Origin: Hepsetus odoe
Lineage: Eukaryota > Chordata > Actinopteri > Characiformes > Hepsetidae
Length of the DNA: 64,000 nucleotides
Direction of reading: 5' to 3'
NCBI GenBank assembly: GCA_017165825.1
Contig: CM029374.1
Coordinates: forward strand, 2,790,397-2,854,396
The notes below the pieces were generated by a model. The model did no database searches, was not told the origin of the DNA, and was given only the letters and a program-made list of their open reading frames with translations. This document shows positions 1-9,813 of this stretch, one piece after another; within the stretch, counting starts at the first letter, position 1, and every line of letters starts with the position of its first letter. The position numbers were made by a program, and so were the translations under genes.

Positions 1-59
<59 letters not shown>

Positions 60-60
60 C
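1..60 (+). repeat. (TCTA)n microsatellite
   Basis: About 14 perfect tetranucleotide units at the window edge; the true start lies outside. Confidence 0.97.
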
Positions 61-208
61 TCTTTCCTGTGTCTATAACTATTTGCCCCTACTCATTCTG
101 GCAGAGATGCAGGTTGCTGTTGCTAATTAGTTGGGCTTTAATGAGGAATGAAGATATTCTCAGGGACATCATAGTGTTCACTGCTGAGTTCCCCTGCTGC
201 TGCATAGG

Positions 209-209
<1 letters not shown>

Positions 210-258
<49 letters not shown>
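210..258 (+). repeat. (CA)n microsatellite
   Basis: About 24 perfect dinucleotide units. Confidence 0.97.
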
Positions 259-260
<2 letters not shown>

Positions 261-1008
261 CAGCTTGGGTGAAGCTTGGTGACACAGTGCTGAACAGGTA
301 AAATGTCACCGGCAGTGGCAAGACTGCATCACATCTATAATGATCTAAAGCTGAACTAATATGACATCAAAGGTCTTGCAAAAAATGTATTTCTCACCAC
401 CCTAAAAAGGAATTTGAGCAAAAATGCAATGGAAAACAAGAAAGTCTACTTGAGTCTACTTCAAATTCCAGCATTATTTCAGCAGTGTGTGATGATTTAG
501 ACATGAACTGGGGACAGTGCTGTTTAGTGGGGTAGAGGATTCTCTTATAAATTAGCTTACAGCTTTAAAGAACTACAGAGGCAGACTTCACACCCCAGAT
601 GTGTCCTTGCTGATCGATTATCGGTACCATTTTTGGCTGTGTGTTTCCTTTAATGCACTAAAGTTTAAACAGTTGGAAGTCCTGCTCTCAGCAGTTCATT
701 ATCATGCCTCACAAAAGCTTAAGTTCTTATTATGTCCCGTGCCCTTTTGCTCAACAGATGCCCCAACAGCTCTGTGTCTCTGTTACTTTGTATCTTTTTT
801 GTTATGATGGATTTCTGTCCACAAAGAACAAACAAAGCCGTTGCCTCTGTTTACACGAGCTCCGTTCTGGGCAGCAAACTGATGAAATCCATCTGACGCT
901 GAAGCTACGCAGAAAGTCTTGGTGATCACTAGTAGTTTTTACTGCTGTAAGCCCTTATCACATACTATGGTCATTTTCTTAAAAAAAAACTTCACACTTC
1001 CACTTACT

Positions 1009-1510
1009 GGCCACTTTATTAGAAACACCTACCCTGTGCTTGCTCTCACTGGTCAATTTATTAGAAACACCTAGCTTGTTTTTCCACTCACTGGCCACTT
1101 TATTAGAAACACCTACCTTGTATTTCATCTCATTGGCCACTTTATTAGAAACATCCTGGATTCATGTGAAAGTTACTTTGACACATAAACAGTAATAAGG
1201 CACATTAATATGCAGAAGTGTTTTTCTCAACACAAGTACGCCTCTACTTATGGGCCACTTTATCGGAAACACCTGCCATTTTCAACTACACTTGGTTCCA
1301 AGTTCACCCCTGCACGGCAACATATTCTTAAACGTCCTCTTTCAGCAGGATAATAGATCCAACCACACTGTTCAGGAATGGTTTTCTCCAGCCTGTGGGA
1401 TGTGCAGGACACACTGGGCTTAAAGGGTTCTGGTGCACCATTTACAGGCGTAGAAGGGGCCCTACACAATGTAGGAGTGGTGTTTTTAATGTTATGGCTG
1501 ATAGGGTAAG
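1009..1510 (+). mobile_element. decayed Tc1/mariner-like element with amplified terminal repeat
   Basis: Begins with four GGCCACTTTATTAGAAACAC units at 1009, 1051, 1093 and 1135 (exact 42-bp steps), then ATTCATGTGAAAGTTACTTT and, after 1340, CTCTTTCAGCAGGATAATAG and TTTTAATGTTATGGCTGAT. These match the internal and 3' parts of a widespread fish Tc1-like family. The transposase is not open. Confidence 0.65.
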
Positions 1511-1713
1511 ACATAGGACCGAATTATACACAGCTTAACAGGAGAATTTATCTGCTGCAGGTTCAGGCTCTGCCCTCTGGTTGGACACAATGTGGGCCAT
1601 TACCACCCGAGGACAACCACTTCACTTCACCAAATAGCAGAGTGACATTGTTTAGTCTTTGTGTTGAAAGCCAGTAGTGTAAAATGACTTCACTGGAGAG
1701 TGCATGTGCATCT

Positions 1714-1725
1714 GTGCGTGTGTGC

Positions 1726-1764
<39 letters not shown>
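1714..1764 (+). repeat. (GT)n microsatellite
   Basis: Slightly interrupted GT repeat. Confidence 0.95.
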
Positions 1765-2813
1765 CTTTATTAGCTCCTGGAAAATTTTCAACACATCTTG
1801 AGCAGCTTTTATCATTTGGATCTAAATTACTAAATTGTTCGGTTATGGACTACAGTCATGGAAAATTGAAAGTGCCAACATCAGACTCCTAAGTGCTGCT
1901 CTTTACAGAAACGAGAGTGAAAACAGTAATAAGTAATGATTTATTCAACCCAACACACAGCAGTTTTGCAGAAATACTTTTTGGAGCCATTTCACTGCCT
2001 TTTAATAATCGTCTCCTAAACAAGACCAATCTGCATTTAATTTGATGGAAAATGGGAAAAGAGATTCTGATAGAGACAGAGCCCTTCTGTCACACCTTTG
2101 TGTCATAGCATGAAATATTCATTGCGGAATTGGACCCATGTGTGTGATTGTGTGAGCTAACAGACAGCAAGGCACAAGTGCCTCCACACATCATTCGCAC
2201 ATGCTTAATATAGCAACACCCGGAAATGATGTGAGCCGAATGAAAAGAATCAGATGAAAAGGTTCCAGTGCAGTTTGCCTTGTGGTTTACCATTGGGATA
2301 ATACACATGATCCAATGTACCCAAGTGTCACTTGTTCAGATTATGTCTTTTGGCTGAACCCAACACTGGCCAATCCCAGACTAATCCAGATGAGCTGGAT
2401 CATTTTGTACGGAGTTTGAGTTCAGATTTGGAAAGCGTTATCCCGTCTTAACCAGAAATGGAAGCTCCCACTGAGTTACGGGAGAACCTCGACCACCAAT
2501 CGACAATGTTTAGTAGGCCTTTCATCCATCCATTTTCTGAACTCATCCTAACCAGGGAGGTGGGTGAGCTGGGGTCTGTCCTTGTTCTCATAAAAACCTG
2601 TGCCCCCCTTTATCTTCAGATCACAAGACTGATCTTCAACCAGAAGTCCAAGGAGAGTCCTTTCTCTCTCTGAGTGGAAAGGATGGCATTGCCCCATCCC
2701 TTAGTGGTTGGCAGTCATGGTTGGCAACCAAAGTATCCGAATTGCCCTCCTACAAGTGCGTTGATCTGTCCAATGACACTGTGGTTGTCCTGTCAGCTTG
2801 GCAACAAGGGAAT

Positions 2814-3023
2814 GAAAGTGAAAGTGACCATTCTTGTTGTCATTGTGAAACACGACACACCACGAAATTACACTTCTGCATTTAACCCATGCACTCACAC
2901 ACGTACAGCTATTGAAAGCACCCGGAGAGCAGTCATGGGGACAGTACCTTGCTCAAGGGTACCTCAGGGCAACATATTGGCGAGGGATTCGAACCCACAA
3001 TCTTCCAATCCTAGGGCTGCCCC
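2814..3023 (-). repeat. tRNA-derived SINE (family A) joined to U2 fragment
   Basis: Minus-strand copy with head GGGGCAGCC, B box GGTTCGAATCC, body GAGGTACCCTTGAGCAAGGT and tail CACTTTCACTTTC. Confidence 0.85.
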
Positions 3024-3024
3024 A

Positions 3025-3063
3025 ATACTACACTTGATCTTAGCCAAAAGGCAGAGAAACGAT
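3025..3063 (-). pseudogene. U2 snRNA 5'-end fragment fused to a SINE
   Basis: Read on the minus strand, this matches the first 39 nt of vertebrate U2 snRNA at 37 positions, including GGCTAAGATCAAGTGTAGTA. It runs directly, one base apart, into the GGGGCAG head of the SINE at 2814-3023. It is truncated, so it cannot be a functional U2. Confidence 0.85.
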
Positions 3064-3769
3064 GGAAAGCAGGCTAGGAGGCAAAAGCAGGACATCATGT
3101 TGGAAAGGGTTTTTAAGTTTAAAAAAATGAAGAAAAGTCCAGTTTTCACTCTTGCTGGGTTTTTCAGGTGATTTATAACCCTGAATTTACGGGAGGCAAT
3201 TATGTGACTTTCAGCCAAAAATGAGCCTTTTGGTCAACCAAAAAAAGCCATTCCCACCCGAGTGGTTTGAGTGATTAATTGCTCAATTTCTCAAAAACAT
3301 CTGGTCCAGTTTCATGATTTGATGTGTTGTATTGCTAGAATAAGAGCCTCAAGCCCTCTTACAAAAGAGAGGTTTTCATGAATGCAGGCCTGTAAATCAC
3401 GAAGAAAATAGTTTATTCTATCCGAGAGGAAAATCGTTTGTGAACTCTACTATGGTCTTGCTCCCGAGTGTAGGGTGGTGTAAATATCCAAGCTGCATGT
3501 GGACACGAACCCCTGAATGTGAATAGCCAAACAGGTTGCTTTCAATAATTTATATTCATAAAGCTGCTCTGAGTGTTTATCTAATGCTGATTAGCATGTG
3601 GATGGTTCAACTGATGCCGCATCTGTAATCAGAGTCTGAGAAATTTGATAAACAGGCTACAGCAAGTTCCTCTCAGGCTCTTCTTTATAACAGATGAGTT
3701 CAGATGAATATTTAGGAAGACATTTGAGATGGAAAATAGACAGAAAACTACTCAGTTCTCAGTCAAGTG

Positions 3770-4610
3770 TTCAGGAATGTAGAAAATAGTAAAATAGTAC
3801 AGATATGTACTGAGAGTGTGAAGTAAAAAGTACAGGAATGAACTGAGAGTATAAAGTGAAATGTGGAGGAATGTACTGAGAATATAAATTAAAAAGTACA
3901 GGAATGTACTGAGAGTGTAAAGTAAAACGTACAGGATTGTACTGAGAGTAGAAAGTAAAAAGTAGAGGAATGTACTGAGAGTGTAAAGTAACAGTACAGG
4001 AATGTACTGAGAGTGTAAAGTAAAAGTACAGGAATGTACTGAGAGTGTAAAGTAACAGTACAGGAATGTACTCAGAGTGTAAAGTAAAAGTACAGGAATG
4101 TACTGAGAGTGTAAAGTGAGACGTGTCTCCTCTGAAGGACGTCTGGAGCGTCTGTCTGTGCTGAAAGTGAACTGAATCTCACTCCATATTAATAGAATTA
4201 AAGACTATTAAAGCCTTGAACTTCAACTCCAATAAAAACAATCTACTGAAAATAATCAATATGAACTTCACTGCTTCACTTTCATCCACGTCTCTACTAG
4301 TTCTCCCGTCACGGACACACACTCAACACACGCCTGAACTCCACCGTCCACTCTCCCTGTCCTCTCTCTCACGCCTCCTTCACTCTGTCCTGCACCGATG
4401 GACACACAGAGGGACGTCTTTTCTGTGTGTTTTTGTACATTTAGGTAGGTCTGGATGTTGGGAAGGTGATGGAAAATAAAAGGAATGGAGAATTCAACTC
4501 AAACTACAGTCAGGAGCCATTTCTGGAATGTAAGGAGTAGGAAGTAAAGATATTTGGGTTCAAGTGTAGTGAGTAAAAGTAAAAAGTAAAGTATAGATGA
4601 AAAGCACAAA
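3770..4610 (+). repeat. dispersed repeat with about ten 32-bp internal repeats
   Basis: Tandem units of about 32 bp (AAAAGTACAGGAATGTACTG then AGAGTGTAAAGT) from 3770 to 4120, then a unique part containing GACGTCTGGAGCGTCTGTCT and GCGTGTGTTGAG-type sequence, ending in AGTAAAAGTAAAAAGTAAAG. An inverted copy lies at 55600-56240. Confidence 0.75.
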
Positions 4611-4666
4611 TTATTTATATATCAATATCTCTGGATGCAGATTATTCTAAAATAACACAGAAATAT

Positions 4667-4735
4667 CTTCTTCTTTTTTATCTTTCAGCTGCTCCCGCTT
4701 AGGGGTCACCACAGCAGATCAACCGTCTCCATTTC
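4667..4735 (-). mobile_element. LINE 3'-end fragment
   Basis: Minus-strand match to the 3' end of the LINE at 57280-57345 (GGTGACCCCTAAGCGGGAGC then AGCTGAAAGA). Short relic. Confidence 0.6.
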
Positions 4736-5897
4736 CAAATAACAGAGAAATATAGAAAACCAATATCCATTGGTTTGCATCCAAAGAGATGAGCTCAAGA
4801 TGGACATTTGGAAAAGACATTAAACTTGTGATTACAGTGTATTACTTATTAAATAATACTTTCATGTTTTTCCCAGAAGTTTGAAATGTTAAATTAAACA
4901 CCTTTCATTGTATCACCTGTATTTAATATTTAAATATACACTGCATAAAGTATTATAATTACTATTAAAGTGTGATTCCAGACCTCAGAGCGGGGGTGTA
5001 TAAGCCTCCGAGAGTGCATTAGACAAGGCCACTTTTCTCAACCACATAAGTGGGTTCAAGCAACTGTGCACTACACCTACACACCCCTGCTCACGTTTCT
5101 GTCCACGGCTCTGAATCTCTCCAGCCTCCAAACGTGACAACCATGGTTTCCAAGCCACACAAAAATGACATTTTGAGATTTTTGGCAGCACTGATTGAAA
5201 GGCCTTCCTGCACAGACCTTCTGGTCAAATGGTTTGGAAGGATCCTCTCAAAGCTGAAGAATGCAGATTTTGCCTTACAGACACAAGGCTTCTTGATGAG
5301 ATGAGGCTGTAACGCTTGAAAAAGATTTGCTTTTGTTCTTCGCTCGATCGGATTTGTGTGCTCAGGAGAGATGGAGGCCTGAGCTCGCTTTCATTTAGTG
5401 TATGAAACAAGATGGTGTGAACATTTCAGCAAGGCAGACCTGGGAAGAACCTCAGGGAGGCTACAGGATGTGATTTTCTAATCTCTATCTGCCATACCTT
5501 ACATACAGCATAGTAGTGTAGTAGCATACAGCAACAACACTGACTGCAAAGAAGCCAAATTACATTGCTAACCATTTATGCAAGGTTTATTTATATTGTT
5601 CAGTCAAGAGAGTGTGTTAATTAAGCTCTAAATCACCTAAACATTTTTTTCAGGGATTAGTCTCCCAGTTGGAAGAAAAGTTGTTGAATGAGCTGTGGTT
5701 ATTTAGATGGTGATCTCTATGGACTATAGAGAAAATTAGAAAGAGAATGGAGCTAGAATGGCATTTTGGTCTAGTTTTGCATTCACATGAGAACTGTTTA
5801 AACACATGAATGTGTCTGATTAACAAGTATGTAAACCCAAAGCATGAAACAAAAGCATTTTGACACCCAAAGTTAATGTACAGCTGAAAAAAAAAAA

Positions 5898-6139
5898 ATG
5901 ACAACCCTTGTCATTGCGAGGTCAAAGCACAGCAGACAATGAAATTGGACCTCTGCATTTAACTCATGCACACTCAAACACCGTGCAGCAGTGGGCAGCT
6001 ATTGAAAGCTCCCAGGCAGCAGTGATGGGGACGGCACCTTGCTCAAGGGTACCTCAGGGCAACCTATTAGGAAGGGGTTCGAACCCCAGATCCTCCGATC
6101 ATGTGGCCAACGCCCTAACCACTAGGCCACCGCTGCCCC
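5898..6139 (-). repeat. tRNA-derived SINE (family A)
   Basis: Full-length minus copy: GGGGCAGCGGTGGCCTAGTG head, B box GGTTCGAACCCC, GTACCCTTGAGCAAGGT body, tail GACAAGGGTTGTCATT. Abuts an AT-rich microsatellite and the CCATCC-type repeat. Confidence 0.85.
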
Positions 6140-6152
6140 AATATAATATATA

Positions 6153-6285
6153 TATCCATCCATCCATTTTCTGCCGCTTGTCCCAAACGGGGTTGCGGGG
6201 GAGTGCTGGTGTCCAATCCAGCGCACACAGGGCGAGGACGGGGGACGCACCCTGGACAGGTCATCAGCCCATCGCAGGGAGATAA
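6153..6285 (-). repeat. CCATCC-type repeat (body B of the composite SINE)
   Basis: Minus-strand body CTGCGATGGGCTGATGACC... ending in (ATGG)n near 6153. Same sequence as the 3' part of the composite elements at 59358-59613 and 62662-62854. No tRNA head attached here. Confidence 0.7.
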
Positions 6286-6362
6286 TATATATATATAATA
6301 TAATATATAATATAATATAATAATATATAATATAATATACATCAATATAATGATGTATATTA
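6286..6362. repeat. AT-rich microsatellite
   Basis: Irregular (ATATA)n/(TATAA)n tract. Confidence 0.9.
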
Positions 6363-7188
6363 TTTAGTAAGGGGGCACATTGGCGCAAAAAAATAGAAGT
6401 TCTCTGGATTTCTGGAGTGAAAATGTAAAGTGGTCCTCCCAAAAATATCCAACCAAGATTAGCTTTGCTGTCAGAGACTGATCATTGATGAAGGGCTGGA
6501 GGATGGCTGACCCAAACTGTGCATCAATAGATGGGCTGGCGTTTCTACACCAGCAAACTGGTGCTTCATGGGAGGGGTTTCTAATGTAGTTGCCAATAAT
6601 TGTGGTCCAAACAAATGGAATCACCTTACTTTAATTCTCCAATATCATTACAGAGCAGAGATGATTTATGCTACACATTAGAGCCCTGAAGAACAAAATA
6701 CTCAGTTCACATTTTTCTCTGAACCCCCAAATCCTATTAACCGTCTCTGTTTGGTTAAATGGAAATTGAATACAAGACAATCTCCAGGAGAAGAGCTTCA
6801 TGCTATTAATCTGCACAAGATGGGCTTTGACTAAAAGGATAAAAGCTTCATTTTTTTTTTTTTTTTTTTTTTACAAAAGGAACTCAGTTTTGGCACTAAA
6901 TCAATCATAATTCTCTATTTGCCACCAATTTAGAGTTTCATGTCTGATGCACTGATGTTCTAGGATAGATAAAATGACATTAAAAAAACAGTTTTTGCAA
7001 CCAACTTGAAACCTGAAAATCAACTCAATGACTTGAATGTTACACGCACTCCCACACATTCAGCAGGCTGGAGAGTCTCCACAAGAGGGTGCTGCAAGGA
7101 TTCAGAAACTGTGTTTCATATCAGTGACAATGTTGAGCAACAAATCATTTTCATACTTTAGTTCATCATCAGTTGTGGACTTTGTTTT

Positions 7189-7401
7189 ACATTTACATTT
7201 ACAGCATTTAGCAGACGCTCTTATCCAGAGCGACTTCCATGTTTTAATTACAGGGACAGTCCCCCTGGAGACACTCAGGGTTAAGGGTCTTGCTCAGGGA
7301 CCCAGTGGTGATGGTGCCAGAGGTGGGAATTGAACCTGGGACCTATTGAGCCATTGGTCCATAGGCGAATGAATACCCTACCACTAGACCACCGCCACCC
7401 C
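7189..7401 (-). repeat. second tRNA-derived SINE family (family B)
   Basis: Minus-strand copy: GGGGTGGCGGTGGTCTAGTG head, B-box-like GGTTCAATTCC, CCTGAGTGTCTCC core and the 3' end GCGTCTGCTAAATGC followed by GTAAATGTAAATGT. Confidence 0.8.
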
Positions 7402-7506
7402 ATTAGGGGTTTTAGTTACAAGTCAGGACTCCCATTGGACCAAAAGATCTTTTATTTTTCTGCTCTCAAATTAAAATCATCATTACATATTAGCCACACA
7501 TGGGCA

Positions 7507-7735
7507 GGGGTGGCCTAGTGGTTAATGACTAGGCCCAAGGAAAGTCATGGGTTTGCATCTCGGACATGTAGGTTGCCTTGAGTTGACCTTGAGAAAGGCA
7601 CTGTCCCCATCACTGCTTCCCGGATATGGCTGTCTACTGCTGCACGGCGTGTGTAGGATACCTACAGAGGATGCATTTTGTTGTGGTTTCCTGTGTGCTG
7701 TGTTTCACAATGACAAATAGTCACTCTCACTTGGA
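7507..7735 (+). repeat. diverged tRNA-derived SINE (family A)
   Basis: Plus copy: GGGTGGCCTAGTGGTTAA head, GGTTGCCTTGAG body, TTTCACAATGACAAATAGTC tail; clearly older than the other copies. Confidence 0.7.
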
Positions 7736-8460
7736 AACCAACAGTGGAAAGAGCTCAAATCAGTTTATATCCAAATATCCTGAACATCCATCTGTTCAGA
7801 AACAATAAACTCCAGAACATCAGCTTGTGATGCTGAGTGCTCACGCCAGCAACCGTGGCCCCACAAACCAAGGGGAGACCTTTTCTGCCCTATAATTAAC
7901 TCCCCTTCCCTCCTGTCCACTACATCTTCCTCAGACACTGCTGTGAAAATTACAGTCTTCCCCCTCTCCCCTCCGCTCTGCCTCATCTTCCATCCTTCTC
8001 TTGCTTTCCATCGAGCCTGTGAATCAGCCCATGAGTCTTAATGACGCTTGTCCAAGAGCGATCAGTAGATTTCACCAGAAAGAGATCAGGAAAGCTCCAG
8101 AACAAGTGAAAGGCAAGCGTGGATGATGTGTCAGTTCTGAATCACACTGAATGAAATGATGGTCATGATGTCTCGTGGCAATAAATTTACATTATACTGT
8201 TCTGATCAAAACACACCCTGGAAATAGGGGTGCTCTTCTGTAATGGTGCTGAATTAAACATTAAAATTCAATCAATTAAATGAGAGGTGTGAATTGAAAG
8301 GTCTTCTTTCATGAAAAGGCAAAAAATATATATTTTTTCATTTTCAAAAATGTTTTGTTTGCTCTTTATTAAATAGGTTCACTTACCACTTACCACCAAC
8401 TTATGCATTTTGTGATGTCACATATGAGTCCATTTTCATGTCCCTATGGAAGTGAAAGCA

Positions 8461-8661
8461 AAGTGAAAGTGACTACATGACAGCACAGCACACAGTGAAC
8501 CACATTTGCATTTAACCCACAAACACCGTGAAGCAGTGGACAGCCATATCCAGCAGCCAGGGAGCAGTAATGGGCACGGTACCTTGCTCGAGGGTACCTC
8601 AGGGCAACCTACAGGTCTGTGATTCTAACCCATGACCTTCCGCACCACAAGTCCACTGCTA
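8461..8661 (-). repeat. tRNA-derived SINE (family A)
   Basis: Minus copy with the GTACCTTGCTCGAGGGTACC body and AAGTGAAAGTGAC tail; the head is degraded. Confidence 0.75.
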
Positions 8662-9100
8662 GAAGCATTTCACAGTAACTTTTTATTGAAAACATTAGTT
8701 AGGTACTGTTACACAAATAGAAATGTTTATTGATGCATAAACCCACACATATTTCATAAACCCCAGGATTATCCATTACGATACACTTTTATGTGTAGTT
8801 TTAATAGTACCCAGAGGTTAATCAGATGTGTAGGACTGAGTCTAGGACCTAGATGATGAATTCATTTATTGTGCTGGGGTGTCTGTTATTTACCATTCAA
8901 GTCACAAAATGACTGCAGCCTCCCAATTTCAAGGGCAACAGCAGGAGAAATGTGTGTGTGTGGGGTGCAAACATAGTGTGTGTCCCTTCAAGAAGGTAAT
9001 CAATGCAGCATCCCTACCCTGAAGGCACACTTATATGCAAAAAATGTCTACACACACGCTCACATAAGCATATGTGTGCGTATGTTGGTAACATGCATAT

Positions 9101-9102
9101 TT

Positions 9103-9149
<47 letters not shown>
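9101..9149. repeat. (AT)n microsatellite
   Basis: Nearly perfect AT tract about 170 bp upstream of the stac promoter modules. Confidence 0.95.
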
Positions 9150-9151
<2 letters not shown>

Positions 9152-9319
9152 TTTGTATTATTTAAATTTAAAATTGTTATTTTTTATTATATTATTATCA
9201 CTCAATTTAATCGATTTATTAGGTGCACAATGAATTTAAAGTAAGTGAATAAAGTGAAAAATGATCTTCTATCTTTTGTAAACACATTAAAAGCGTCAAC
9301 ATGTGAGTGATCACGACCA

Positions 9320-9440
9320 GGTCCCGCCCCTCTCAAACTGTGATTGGCTCATTTCCTCAAGGACATACACCCACGTCAAATTATCCGGAGAGGGCGCGAC
9401 TAACACGTTGTCTCCGCCCCCTCGAGCTGCGATTGGCTCA
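9320..9440 (+). promoter_or_regulatory. stac promoter: two GC-box/CCAAT-box modules
   Basis: Two similar modules stand about 90 bp apart. Each has a CCGCCCC GC box (9324-9330 and 9414-9420) followed 18-19 bp later by an inverted CCAAT box, GATTGGCTCAT (ATTGG at 9343-9347 and 9432-9436), and then a short CTCA. No TATA box was found. The modules lie 270-380 bp upstream of the start codon in CpG-rich DNA, which fits Sp1 plus NF-Y driven initiation. The transcription start site is not determinable. Confidence 0.6.
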
Positions 9441-9705
9441 TCTTCTCAGTGACGGACAGCGGATCAATCGGAGAGAGTAACAGCGTCGAGGCGAAGTCTA
9501 GAGTCGTCCGCGTGAGCGTGCGTCGTTCACACGGCTCCGTTGGGCAAAGTTTGTTTACCTGTCTTTTGTTTTGGTTTTCGGACTCGTCACTCCAGGAATT
9601 AATTAAGTTGAGGATTTTCCACAATTGGGATTCGACTCGCGGGAGGTATGTAAACGTCCGCCAAAGTCCAGCGAGGCGCCGCACTCTCTTTGACCGACTT
9701 CAGAG
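9441..9705 (+). other. probable stac 5' UTR and CpG-rich leader
   Basis: CpG-dense sequence between the CCAAT modules and the start codon, contrasting with AT-rich flanks. The ATG context is GAG|ATGA, moderate Kozak. A cryptic donor-like GGGAG|GTATGT at about 9645 could mark an alternative leader exon; this is inference. Confidence 0.45.
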
Positions 9706-9813
9706 ATGATCCCTCCGGCCAGCAGGACCGGCAGCGCCGACTGTGTGGGCTGTAAGGAGAGCCCGGGGGACGCGCCTCAGTCTCCCTCCGCCGGGAGCCA
9801 GCAGGAGTCCAAG
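9706..9813 (+). CDS. stac: stac coding exon 1
   Basis: 36 codons, starting MIPPASRTGS and ending QQESK, phase 0, donor AAG|GTACC. The low-complexity Ser/Pro/Gly-rich N-terminus resembles mammalian STAC, which also begins MIPP and has SQESK at the same exon end. CpG-rich, unlike the flanking intron. Confidence 0.92.

Noticed and set aside
2674..3171. 165-codon open frame
   Set aside because: It is read-through of a SINE (CSRVPQGN motif, seen in most SINE copies) and the U2 fragment.
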